Below, one piece after another: positions 8,263-14,731 of a stretch of 44,054 nt of DNA (positions are counted from its first letter, which is position 1; each line of letters begins with the position of its first letter). Under the pieces are notes generated by a model that was not told where the DNA came from, made no database searches, and saw only the letters and a list, made by a program, of their open reading frames with translations. Made by a program: the position numbers and the translations under genes. The DNA comes from Synergistaceae bacterium (GTDB lineage: Bacteria; Synergistota; Synergistia; Synergistales; Aminobacteriaceae), in assembly GCA_031276855.1 (NCBI GenBank), contig JAISMH010000076.1:1-44054 (forward strand). Direction: 5' to 3'.

Positions 8263-11200
8263 ACGCTTCCAATAATTCTTCCAATAATTTTTCCAACAGA
8301 TCTTTTGACAGCTCGTCCAGCGGCGGCCCGAAGCCTCTTATTTTCAAAAATATTCTTTCCGTTCTCGGGAAGAAAAGCGTTTTGTTTTGCTTTCTGCTCG
8401 CCGCCGCGGCGTTTTTCGTCTGGCGGGAGAGGCATTTTCTGAGCGAAAACCCCTTCAGAGACGAACTGCGCCTGGAGGCGCCGTCTCAGGTTTCCACATT
8501 GCGGATTTTCACGTCAAACACGTCAAACACGTCAAACACGTCAAAAGGGGGGTTTCTTGTCGTCGTCGACAAGAGCAAGACGCGGGTTTCCGTCGTCCGG
8601 GACTGGGAGGTTCACGGTACGGCCCGGGGCGGCCGCGAGTCGGAGGGGTCTTATTATTACGCGGAGTATGCCGTCACGGACGGAAAAAAACTCTACATCG
8701 CCGACATCCGATACGCTTCCGTGACCACCGGCGTCGCGGCGGAGCGCATCATGCAGTATTCGCTGGACGGGCGCTTCGAGAAGGTGCTTTTTCTGCGGAA
8801 CTATCCGGAGCCCGCCGGCAGGCCTCTCCAGTACGGGAACATCCGCGCCCTGCAATATTACGGCGGAGCCCTCTCTTTCGTTCTGAAGAACGGCCCTTCT
8901 CTGGAGCTTTACCGCTTCCCGGAGGCGGACAGGCCGGCCGCGGACGAATCCGCCCCGGACGGCAGCGCCCGGCTTGTCCGCAGCGTCGCGCCGCCCGGCC
9001 CGGAGCCGGAAAAATTCGACCCGCGCCACGTCGTTTACAGCGCCTCGCGGGACGCGGTCTACGCCATGACCCTGCGGGCCGTGCTTTACGCGGAAGAGGA
9101 CGGCACGCTCCGAGAGATTTCCGACTGGTCGGGCAACGGGAGGAACGCAAACGGAAAGAACGACGGCATACCCTGGGGGATCGCCGCCGACAGCCGGGGG
9201 AAGCTCTTCGTGACGGATCTCGCGAGACGTTCCGTCGCCGCCCTGCCGGAGTACGAGGAGATTTTCAAGGCGCCGAACATCGTCTACAACCTGTATATCG
9301 ACGAAAACGACATCCTGAGCCTGACGGATACGGAGAGGGTCTTTCTGCTGAAGGAAGACGGCAAAATCATTTTTTCCGGCGGCGTCTTCGCGGTGAACGG
9401 CGGGCGGCTTTTCTTCACGCGCTTTCTGTGGGGCATCGCCGCGACGCTGGCGGCTGTCGCGCTTTTCCACGCCTGTTCCCTGATCGTCCGCTTCATCTCC
9501 CGGAAGTCGCGGACTCAGACGAGGCTGCTGGCGGTCGTCGCCCTCTCGACCGCCGTGACCTCCACCCTGATCGGCGCATCCCTTTTCGGCGCGAACAGCC
9601 GGCGGCTGGACGAATCCCGCCGTCTGAATCTGATTCAGCTCACCTCGGCCCTGTCCGAAATTTCCCCCCTCGGCTGGGGCGGGGACCTCCAATCCATCGA
9701 AACCCTGGGCGACCATGAAGGGGAGGCCTTCGCGCGCATCCGATCCATCCTCGCGGCGCCCTGCGACAGCGCCGAAAAAGAGGGCTCCTACCTCTATTAT
9801 ATGGTCTATAAGTTCTCCTGGGAGAACAACGCGCTCTACGGCGTCATGGACTACGAGAACACGCTCTGCACCGTCTATCCCATGGGGAGCCTGCGCGGCT
9901 CCCGGTACGGCGAGGCGGCCTCGGACGGCGCCCTCTTCTACGAGAGCGATTCGGACAACTACGGCTCCTGGACCTACGCCGTCGCGCCGGTGCGCAACTC
10001 GCGCATGGAGATCGTCGGGCTTCTGGAGTTCGGCTACAACCTCTTTTCCGACCGGCTCGCCAACGCGCGGCAGGTCAGGAGCATCGCCTTCGACACGGCG
10101 GTGCTGATCGTCCTATTTCTCCTGCTGTTCTCCGAGGGCGCGGCGGCGGCGGGATCCCTGCTCGCGCTCCGCGGGCGTTCCCGGGGTGTGCCGGAACTCG
10201 TCCGTCCGATCATGTTCATCGCTTACTTTGCCATGTGTACCGATACCACGTTCATCTCGCCCCTGGCCGCCCGCATTTTCGAGGCGTCGGGAGCGGCCCT
10301 TCCCATTTCCGGCGCGCTCAGTTCCGCCCTGCCCCTCTCGCTGAACCTCGTCTGCAGCTTCTTCGCCTCGGCCGCCGGGGCGAAGTGCATCGACGGGCTG
10401 GGGACACGCCGCACCTTGAACGGAGGAATCCTGACGGAAACCGCGGGAAGGCTCTTTTGCTTCTGGGGCGCCGCGAAAACCGACTACGGCCTGCTGCTCG
10501 CGGGAATGGCCCTGACGGGACTGGGGATGGGAATGATCACCGCCGCCTGCGACGCCGTCATCCTTTCCCGCGACGAGAAGCGGCGCGGCGGCCTTTTTGC
10601 GGACTTCAACGCGGGCATACTCTCCGGCGTCGTGGTCGGCGTCTCCATAGGCTCCTATGTGTCGAAATTTTTCGGGTACGCCGCCGTTTTCGTTTTTTCG
10701 GCGGTCTTCGTTTTCCTGACCCTGTTTCTCGGGTTTTTGTGCGTTCCCTCAGGAACCGCCACGGCGGCAGGAACCGACGAGGCGGAGTTCCAGCCGAAAG
10801 AGAAGCCCGCGTCCGCCGCCCTGGCCCGCAATTTCTGGAAGGACAAAAGCGTCTGGTCGTTTTTTTCCCTTTCGATGTTCCCCTTCCTCGTCATCTTGTG
10901 TTACAAGGACTATCTCTTTCCCCTTTACGCGAACGGTCTGGGCTACTCGGAGGTCACCGTGGGGCAGGTGCTGCTGTTCTCCGGGGCGGCGGCTATCTGG
11001 TTCGGGCCGCCGGTGACGGAATATCTGCTGGAGCGCCTGGGCGCAAAATACGTCAACGCGGCGGCGAACGCGCTCTATATCGCGGGGATTCTGGTTTTCG
11101 CGGTTTCGCCTTCCCTCGAGACCGCGGTTTCGGCGGCCTGCGTGACGACCGCGGCGGCCGGATTCGGCCTGACGGCACAGAACGTCTACTTCACGAACCT

Positions 11201-11438
11201 TGAAGCGACATGGGCTTACGGCTGCAACAGGGCCATGGGGGCCTTCAACGCCGCCGACAGCCTTTTTCTGAGCGTCGGCCCGATTCTCTTCGGCGCGCTG
11301 CTTCCGCTGGGGTATCGGGGCGCCTGCGCGATCGTCGGCGCCGCCGGCGCGGTGTTTCTGGTCCTGTTTTTGCTGCTGAACCGCGGCAAAGCCGCCCGAT
11401 CTCCGCATTCTGCCGTTTCGGCGGAGGCCGGGCGATGA
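8259..11438 (+). CDS. Propeller/sensor/MFS fusion membrane protein
   Basis: This 1059-residue protein has unusual architecture. An Asn/Ser-rich N-terminus leads to TM1 (about 42-55). Next is a 330-residue extracytoplasmic region with recurring strand-loop blocks such as GIAADSRGKLFVTDLARRS and NIYxx-like YNLYIDENDILSLTD, which suggests an NHL/SMP-30-like beta-propeller. Two helices (about 388-450) follow, then a 180-residue region resembling a Cache-type sensor (YGSWTYAVAPVRNS, EIVGLLEFGYN). Last comes an MFS-like transporter of about 12 helices (about 645-1045) with GLGMGMITAACDAVILSRDEK. The fold calls are inferred from pattern, not search. It is translationally coupled on both sides (ATGA overlaps), suggesting that a sensed ligand controls transport or the kinase. 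Confidence 0.72.
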   Translation: MNASNNSSNNFSNRSFDSSSSGGPKPLIFKNILSVLGKKSVLFCFLLAAAAFFVWRERHFLSENPFRDELRLEAPSQVSTLRIFTSNTSNTSNTSKGGFLVVVDKSKTRVSVVRDWEVHGTARGGRESEGSYYYAEYAVTDGKKLYIADIRYASVTTGVAAERIMQYSLDGRFEKVLFLRNYPEPAGRPLQYGNIRALQYYGGALSFVLKNGPSLELYRFPEADRPAADESAPDGSARLVRSVAPPGPEPEKFDPRHVVYSASRDAVYAMTLRAVLYAEEDGTLREISDWSGNGRNANGKNDGIPWGIAADSRGKLFVTDLARRSVAALPEYEEIFKAPNIVYNLYIDENDILSLTDTERVFLLKEDGKIIFSGGVFAVNGGRLFFTRFLWGIAATLAAVALFHACSLIVRFISRKSRTQTRLLAVVALSTAVTSTLIGASLFGANSRRLDESRRLNLIQLTSALSEISPLGWGGDLQSIETLGDHEGEAFARIRSILAAPCDSAEKEGSYLYYMVYKFSWENNALYGVMDYENTLCTVYPMGSLRGSRYGEAASDGALFYESDSDNYGSWTYAVAPVRNSRMEIVGLLEFGYNLFSDRLANARQVRSIAFDTAVLIVLFLLLFSEGAAAAGSLLALRGRSRGVPELVRPIMFIAYFAMCTDTTFISPLAARIFEASGAALPISGALSSALPLSLNLVCSFFASAAGAKCIDGLGTRRTLNGGILTETAGRLFCFWGAAKTDYGLLLAGMALTGLGMGMITAACDAVILSRDEKRRGGLFADFNAGILSGVVVGVSIGSYVSKFFGYAAVFVFSAVFVFLTLFLGFLCVPSGTATAAGTDEAEFQPKEKPASAALARNFWKDKSVWSFFSLSMFPFLVILCYKDYLFPLYANGLGYSEVTVGQVLLFSGAAAIWFGPPVTEYLLERLGAKYVNAAANALYIAGILVFAVSPSLETAVSAACVTTAAAGFGLTAQNVYFTNLEATWAYGCNRAMGAFNAADSLFLSVGPILFGALLPLGYRGACAIVGAAGAVFLVLFLLLNRGKAARSPHSAVSAEAGR
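8267..8302 (+). repeat. 12-bp tandem repeat in the MFS-fusion N-terminus
   Basis: TTCCAATAATTC, TTCCAATAATTT and TTCCAACAGATC follow each other at 8267, 8279 and 8291. They encode a low-complexity Ser-Asn-Asn-Ser stretch immediately after the start codon. The period keeps the frame. Confidence 0.85.
8511..8545 (+). repeat. 9-bp tandem repeat, nearly 4 perfect units
   Basis: ACGTCAAAC is repeated three times and followed by ACGTCAAA, with no mismatch. It encodes Thr-Ser-Asn repeats in the extracytoplasmic part of the MFS fusion. Perfect identity suggests a recent expansion. Confidence 0.95.
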
Positions 11439-12043
11439 GCGGGCATGTGGAGCCTATGACGCCGGACGACATTTTCACCCTCGTGGAATTGCACAGCGTC
11501 TATCTCAACTACGGCAGCGGGATAATGCCTCACTTCGTGCCGGTTTTGGAGGACACGGAGAACATCTGCCTGAAGTACGTCGCCAGGAACGGGGAGATGG
11601 GGGGACTGATCGTTTACGTCAAGGGCATAAGCCTGTCGGGCGGACATCCCGAAATCTGCCGGCGGATAACGGAGATGACGGGCGGCGCGCCGGCGTACAC
11701 CTGCGACGCCGTCCTGCTCGACAGGAAATACCGAGGGGGCGGCGCCTCCTCGCTTCTGTACGGACGCGCGCGGGAAGAACTGCTTCGGAAGGGCGCGGAA
11801 TACGTCTTGCACGAGCTGTGGGTCTGGCCCGACGGCACGACCCCGGCCCGCCGTCTCCCGGAGACTTTCGGCGAGACCGTGGACCTGGGGCTGTTCAGAA
11901 ATTTTTACAGGAATTTCGACCACTACGGATACCTTTGTCCCATCTGCAAGGGAAAATGCGTCTGCTCCGCCCGCCTCTGCCTCTCGAGATGCGGCCGCGT
12001 GCGTGAAAACGAACACGGAAAAAAAGAACTAAAAAAGAACTAA
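11435..12043 (+). CDS. GNAT-like protein with C-terminal cysteine cluster
   Basis: The 202-residue product looks like a GNAT acyltransferase. DAVLLDRKYRGGGASSLLYGRA resembles strand 4 and the acetyl-CoA pyrophosphate loop (R-x-x-G-x-G/A), and LFRNFYRNFDHYGY resembles the closing helix and strand. A cysteine-rich tail follows (CPICKGKCVC then CSARLC, written from the tail in overlapping pieces), plausibly zinc-binding. Substrate is unknown. It starts in an ATGA overlap with the MFS fusion, so it belongs to that operon. The last codons and stop are formed by an 11-bp A-rich tandem repeat. Its 3' third is duplicated at 15074-15360, and 53 bp of its 5' end recur at 13009-13061. Confidence 0.65.
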   Translation: MSGHVEPMTPDDIFTLVELHSVYLNYGSGIMPHFVPVLEDTENICLKYVARNGEMGGLIVYVKGISLSGGHPEICRRITEMTGGAPAYTCDAVLLDRKYRGGGASSLLYGRAREELLRKGAEYVLHELWVWPDGTTPARRLPETFGETVDLGLFRNFYRNFDHYGYLCPICKGKCVCSARLCLSRCGRVRENEHGKKELKKN

Positions 12044-12087
12044 AAAAGAACGAGCGCTGACGAAATAGGAGGACACGTTTCCCGCCG
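11757..12087 (+). repeat. Direct repeat, copy 1 (GNAT 3' end plus downstream leader)
   Basis: This segment recurs at 15074-15405. By eye the two differ at four substitutions and one single-base indel. It covers the last third of the GNAT-like gene, the A-rich 11-bp repeat, and the GAGGACACGTTTCCCGCCG leader. The copies lie 3.3 kb apart in direct orientation and bracket the accessory genes. Confidence 0.93.
12020..12051 (+). repeat. 11-bp A-rich tandem repeat at the GNAT stop codon
   Basis: AAAAAAGAACT occurs three times (the third lacks the final T). The TAA stop is made at the junction of units two and three. The period is not a multiple of three, so a change in unit number would alter the C-terminus. 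The same array ends the duplicated copy near 15360. Confidence 0.9.
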
Positions 12088-12228
12088 ATATAATGATGCG
12101 CAGGACAGGGCGCGGGCGACCGCGCAGCTGGCTTTGAGATCCGGCCTCCGAAAGGAGGTGATTGCGTTCGCCGTGCAGAAATATGCCGACAATAAGTCTC
12201 TGATAAATGAAATTCGGAAAACCGAAGT
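12070..12228 (+). promoter_or_regulatory. Repeated promoter-leader module, copy A, with degenerate start of a ClbS-like gene
   Basis: The module begins GAGGACACGTTTCCCGCCG, then a TATAAT box (12089-12094), a GC-rich leader and the hairpin CCTCC-GAAA-GGAGG (12145-12158). The right arm of the hairpin is a strong Shine-Dalgarno sequence (GGAGGTGAT). It continues into the first codons of a ClbS/DfsB-like gene (GTG at 12173). Homology to copy B (13062-13219) stops after codons for NEIRKT, where unrelated AT-richer DNA begins, so this copy is broken. Confidence 0.6.
12173..12228 (+). pseudogene. N-terminal remnant of a ClbS/DfsB-like gene (copy A)
   Basis: About 19 codons (QKYADNKSLINEIRKT) match the N-terminus of ClbS/DfsB (DUF1706) proteins, and match copy B at 13166 with one residue change. 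After that the reading frame runs antisense into the small minus-strand gene at 12253 and has no family resemblance. It is a truncated duplicate with no expected function. The family call rests on memory of the consensus. Confidence 0.5.
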
Positions 12229-12252
12229 TATAACGATGAAAAGCTGTTTAAA

Positions 12253-12435
12253 TTATTCAGAGTTTCTATCGTTCTCTCCGGCTTTTTCGGTGCCGTTCTT
12301 CAGGGATTCCAAGTACGATATGGCGTCATCAATATTTCGTGTTGACCGCAAAACTTTGATAACCAAACTTAAAATTGCCTTAAACTGATAATCAGTCATG
12401 ATTTTCTCCGCTCCTTCCAGCGTCGCCACGCCCAT
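12253..12435 (-). CDS. Small conserved-looking protein, paralogue 1
   Basis: The 60-residue product contains MTDYQFKAILSLVIKVLRS, then a Ser/Leu/Lys helix and an acidic tail. A second gene just upstream on the same strand (12505-12684) encodes a similar protein starting MTNQQFDAII. The shared pattern is M-T-x-x-Q-F-x-A-I-(11)-hydrophobic repeats. AAAGGAG precedes the ATG at 12435 at about 9 bases, and GGAAGGAG also precedes the inner ATG at 12399, so either start is possible. I do not recognise a named family. Two neighbouring paralogues with good ribosome sites, in DNA more AT-rich than the surroundings, argue for a real gene. Confidence 0.6.
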   Translation of the reverse strand: MGVATLEGAEKIMTDYQFKAILSLVIKVLRSTRNIDDAISYLESLKNGTEKAGENDRNSE

Positions 12436-12504
12436 TTCAGCCGCTCCTTTCTTAACACGAACAGCGATCCGAAACTCCGTCCGAGTCGCCTTGATTTTTC
12501 ATTT

Positions 12505-12684
12505 TCAGTTTCGCTCTTTGAGAGGCTTTTGGTACTCTTGTTTTGTTTTGTCGTCGATGAGCAGATCCAAGATCGCTTTTCTCATGGTTATGACATCTTG
12601 GGATGCTAAGTCAATTGTGTTCAAGACCATCTTGATGATGGCGTCAAACTGTTGATTTGTCATGATTTCTTCACCCGTTTCCAT
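12505..12684 (-). CDS. Small conserved-looking protein, paralogue 2
   Basis: Reading leftward from the ATG at 12684 gives 59 codons: METGEEI, MTNQQFDAIIKMVLNTIDL, then an amphipathic helix with RKAILDLLIDD and a basic C-terminus ending KERN. It is a paralogue of the gene at 12253-12435: same length, same MTxxQF start after a short leader, and Ala-Ile-x-x-Leu spacing. GAGGAG lies about 11 bases before the first ATG, and GGTGAAG precedes the inner ATG at 12663. The pair is probably co-transcribed leftward from the extended -10 promoter at 12952-12960. Function unknown. Confidence 0.55.
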   Translation of the reverse strand: METGEEIMTNQQFDAIIKMVLNTIDLASQDVITMRKAILDLLIDDKTKQEYQKPLKERN

Positions 12685-12951
12685 AGCTGCCTTTGCTCCT
12701 CGTCAAGTAAATTTATGACTTTCAGCCGCAATATAACACAAGTAGATGTCTCTCTCATCCGCCTTGTGAGAAGTAATAGCTATTCTGCAACTATTACCAG
12801 CTATTGCCGAGCTGATACGGCTTTTCAAAGCGTACTAATCCTAGCGTACTAATCCTGCTGCAGGGCGTAAGTCCGAGGTGGGGTGTCCGCCCCGCTTCGG
12901 CAGCCTGGAAGCAACCGCCTGACCTCTCCCAAGCGGATTATTCCCGCCGTT
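12685..12951 (-). other. Intergenic stretch, probable structured 5' leader of the small minus-strand genes
   Basis: No gene is seen here. On the minus strand it is the leader expected between the promoter near 12955 and the first small gene. It contains several inverted repeats: a GC-rich hairpin formed by CCGAGGTGGGG and CCCCGCTTCGG (12873-12901), TAATAG/CTATTA near 12776-12798, and two perfect adjacent 14-bp direct repeats. I compared it by eye with SRP, 6S, tmRNA, RNase P and common riboswitch cores and found no convincing match. Confidence 0.35.
12829..12856 (+). repeat. 14-bp perfect tandem duplication
   Basis: AGCGTACTAATCCT occurs twice back to back at 12829-12842 and 12843-12856. It lies in non-coding DNA inside the structured leader. 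Confidence 0.95.
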
Positions 12952-12960
12952 ATTATATCA
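12952..12960 (-). promoter_or_regulatory. Extended -10 promoter, leftward
   Basis: On the minus strand the sequence is TGATATAAT, an extended -10 element (TGnTATAAT). There is no good -35 hexamer at 17 bases, which is common with extended -10 promoters. It would drive the two small minus-strand genes through about 260 bases of leader. The same TGATATAAT occurs in repeat-module copies B (rightward) and D (leftward). Confidence 0.5.
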
Positions 12961-13008
12961 CGCTCACTGCGTCCCGAATGGCTGCCCCTTCCCGCCTCGA
13001 TACGGCAC

Positions 13009-13061
13009 GCCTATGACGCCGGACGACATTTTCACCCTCGTGGAATTGCACAGCGTCTATC
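13009..13061 (+). pseudogene. 53-bp fragment of the GNAT-like gene 5' end
   Basis: These 53 bases are identical to 11452-11504, the codons after the start of the GNAT-like gene (TPDDIFTLVELHSVY). The match ends at 13061, where it is joined directly to GAGGACACGTTTCCCG, which normally follows the gene's stop. This is what an internal deletion of a former complete GNAT-plus-leader copy would leave. Confidence 0.85.
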
Positions 13062-13165
13062 GAGGACACGTTTCCCGCTGATATAATGACGCGCAGGACA
13101 GGGTGCGGGCGACCGCGCAGCTGGCTTTGAGGTTCGGCCTCCGAAAGGAGGTGATTGCGTTTGCC
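13062..13165 (+). promoter_or_regulatory. Repeated promoter-leader module, copy B, with competing hairpins over the ribosome site
   Basis: TGATATAAT (13079-13087) is an extended -10 element. The leader has GAGG (13129-13132) that can pair with CCTC (13138-13141), and CCTCC (13138-13142) that can instead pair with GGAGG (13147-13151) across a GAAA loop. The second pairing would hide the Shine-Dalgarno sequence GGAGGTGAT. The two hairpins exclude each other, as in a leader that switches translation. No ligand or regulator is visible; the switch is inference from base pairing. Confidence 0.5.
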
Positions 13166-13291
13166 GTGCAGAAATATGCCGACAAGAAGTCTCTGATAAA
13201 TGAAATTCGGAAAACCGCGGACATGTTTATCCGCGAGTCCGGCGACTTGGAGGAAGCGGACAAAGATAACGCGGTTCCAGTGAGAGGATGA
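13166..13291 (+). pseudogene. Truncated ClbS/DfsB-like (DUF1706) gene, N-terminal 41 codons (copy B)
   Basis: Complete members of this family are about 160-170 residues. They include ClbS, which protects colibactin producers, and many uncharacterised four-helix proteins. Here only the first helix region remains: KYADKKSLINEIRKTADMF and EADKDNAV match the family consensus as I recall it. A stop follows after 41 codons, ten bases before the VOC gene. Start GTG at 13166; GGAGGTGAT lies about 14 bases upstream, somewhat far. The catalytic and core residues are gone, so I call it a remnant, though it may still be translated ahead of the VOC gene. Confidence 0.5.
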
Positions 13292-13300
13292 GTCACGGTT

Positions 13301-13735
13301 ATGAACAGGATCAATATAGTCTGCCTGGGAGTAAGGGATTTGAAAAAATCGCGGTCGTTTTACAGAGATGCGCTTGGTTTGGTGACATCGAACGACGAGG
13401 ACGACCCGAAAGTAATCTTTTTCAACAATAAGGGCTCGAAACTGGAGCTGTATCCGCTCGACCTGCTGGCGAAGGACATCGACGAGGAAAATACCCCGCA
13501 GCCCGGCGGCGGGTTTCCAGGAATCACTCTCGCATACAACGCGAAGAGCAAAGCGGAGGTTGACGCGATCTTCGCGCGCGTAGAGAGCCTCGGAGGAAGG
13601 ATAGCCAAACAACCTCGAACTGTGTTTTGGGGCGGGTACAGCGGATATTTTCAGGATTTAGACGGCTACTATTGGGAGGCAGCCTGCGCCGATTCCTGGA
13701 AGTTCGACGAGAACGACATGCTCGTGATTGAATGA
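13301..13735 (+). CDS. VOC family protein (glyoxalase/bleomycin-resistance fold)
   Basis: The 144-residue product has the paired beta-alpha-beta-beta-beta modules of vicinal-oxygen-chelate proteins: INIVCLGVRDLKKSRSFYRDALG in module one (given here from residues 4 to 26), KLELYP with a likely metal Glu, and SGYFQDLDGYYWEAA in module two with the second Glu. Typical metal-site histidines of glyoxalase I are not evident, so the activity is open: detoxification, drug binding or other. It follows the ClbS-like remnant by 10 bases, and its stop overlaps an ATG of a truncated downstream gene. Composition and resemblance recall small Firmicutes accessory genes, suggesting transfer. Confidence 0.85.
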   Translation: MNRINIVCLGVRDLKKSRSFYRDALGLVTSNDEDDPKVIFFNNKGSKLELYPLDLLAKDIDEENTPQPGGGFPGITLAYNAKSKAEVDAIFARVESLGGRIAKQPRTVFWGGYSGYFQDLDGYYWEAACADSWKFDENDMLVIE

Positions 13736-13869
13736 ACGAGATGAGGCGCAACCCTGAAAAAACGATTGGCAACCTCATCGACAAGCAAAGCACAAGAGAC
13801 TATGCCCACTCTGCTGCACGGACGGCAGCTCGCGCTGTCCCGGCTGTGCCGGGGATGAGCGACCGTTGA
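13732..13869 (+). pseudogene. N-terminal remnant of a pyridoxamine 5'-phosphate oxidase-like gene
   Basis: An ATG overlapping the VOC stop opens 45 codons. The first 20 (MNEMRRNPEKTIGNLIDKQ) resemble the N-terminus of PNPOx-like flavin-binding split-barrel proteins. The remaining codons turn into an Ala/Arg-rich run with no family resemblance because they lie in a strong palindrome. The gene therefore seems cut off at about codon 21. It is a recall-based call on a very short match. Confidence 0.4.
13822..13866. repeat. Nested palindrome between the VOC and methyltransferase genes
   Basis: Three stem segments share one axis: ACGG/CCGT, TCGC/GCGA and CCCGGC-TGT-GCCGGG. No T-run follows, so it is not a standard terminator. 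It sits exactly where the PNPOx-like remnant loses its resemblance and may mark a recombination junction. Confidence 0.6.
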
Positions 13870-13908
13870 GGATTGATACACTATGAGAGAGGATTGATAC
13901 ACTATGAG
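13868..13908 (+). repeat. 21-bp tandem duplication over the methyltransferase start
   Basis: GAGGATTGATACACTATGAG occurs at 13868-13887 and 13889-13908. Each copy carries a ribosome-site-like GAGG and an ATG. The first ATG (13883) runs into a stop after four codons, so only the second leads into the methyltransferase. Confidence 0.93.
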
Positions 13909-14731
13909 ATTTGGAACACATACGGAGTTCACGCAGGACTTTTATCAGAAGAATATGATGGGGCCAAGCTCCGTCAGAATACTCGACGAACTGTGCGGAC
14001 GGCTTGAACTGTCGCAGGATATGCGCATTTTGGATTTGGGCTGCGGGACGGGGCTGACTTCAATCTACCTTGCGAAAGAGGCAGGCGCGCAGGTGTTCGC
14101 TACCGACCTGTGGATTTCCGCGACGGGCAACTACGAACGGTTCAAGCACTTCGGGCTTGGGGACAAGATTATCCCCATACACGCCGACGCTTCACAACCC
14201 CAGACGACTGCTAACCTTACAGGCGATTGGGGAACCGTCCCGGAAACCGGCGCTTCAAACGGGCTGCCCTTTGCCGATGAATATTTCGACGCAATCATCA
14301 GCATTGACGCTTACTACTATTTCGGCACGGGCAAGGACTATCTCGATAGCCGCATCGCGCCGCTGCTCAAAAAGGACGGCGTTCTCGCCGTGTCAACGCC
14401 GGGACTGCAAAGAGAGTTCGGCGGCAATGTGCCGGAGGAAATGAAGCCCTTTTGGGTGGACGAGGTAAACGCCGCGTTCCACGACATGGAGTGGTGGAAG
14501 TCGCTGTGGGGGCAGTCGCAAGCCATGACGATTACGGATACGTTTACCCATACTTGCCACGCGCTTGCATGGGAGGACTGGCTTGTCTGCGACAACCCCT
14601 ACGCTGCGGGTGACAGGGATATGATGAAAGCTGAAAACGGTCGCTATTTTACTACCCACGGCCTGATTGCGCGAAAACGACGATCCGCGCCTGACCTGTT
14701 CCAGACGGATATTCCCTGTCACGAATTATAG
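13904..14731 (+). CDS. Class I SAM-dependent methyltransferase
   Basis: The 275-residue protein has the Rossmann-fold methyltransferase motifs: ILDLGCGTGLTSIYLA (motif I, SAM binding), VFATDLW with an acidic residue after strand 2, FDAIISIDAYYYFG (motif IV region) and LLKKDGVLAVSTPG (strand 5). The N-terminus (FGTHTEFTQDFYQKNMMGP) resembles small-molecule methyltransferases common in Firmicutes. Substrate unknown. A 21-codon stretch between motif II and LPFADEYFD is flanked by GCTTCA repeats and looks like an in-frame insertion. GAGAGGA lies before the start at 13904, within a duplicated 21-bp unit. Lower GC than neighbouring housekeeping genes suggests acquisition. Confidence 0.85.
   Translation: MRFGTHTEFTQDFYQKNMMGPSSVRILDELCGRLELSQDMRILDLGCGTGLTSIYLAKEAGAQVFATDLWISATGNYERFKHFGLGDKIIPIHADASQPQTTANLTGDWGTVPETGASNGLPFADEYFDAIISIDAYYYFGTGKDYLDSRIAPLLKKDGVLAVSTPGLQREFGGNVPEEMKPFWVDEVNAAFHDMEWWKSLWGQSQAMTITDTFTHTCHALAWEDWLVCDNPYAAGDRDMMKAENGRYFTTHGLIARKRRSAPDLFQTDIPCHEL

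Noticed and set aside
12829-12960. Possible SRP RNA, 5S rRNA or 23S 3' end
   Set aside because: Short resemblances (GGTCAGG, GTACTAAT) are present, but the conserved SRP tetraloop region and rRNA flanks are absent or in the wrong order.
13732-13908. Integron attC site between small cassette-like genes
   Set aside because: The palindrome lacks recognisable attC core sites (GTTRRRY and RYYYAAC), and no integrase is in the window.
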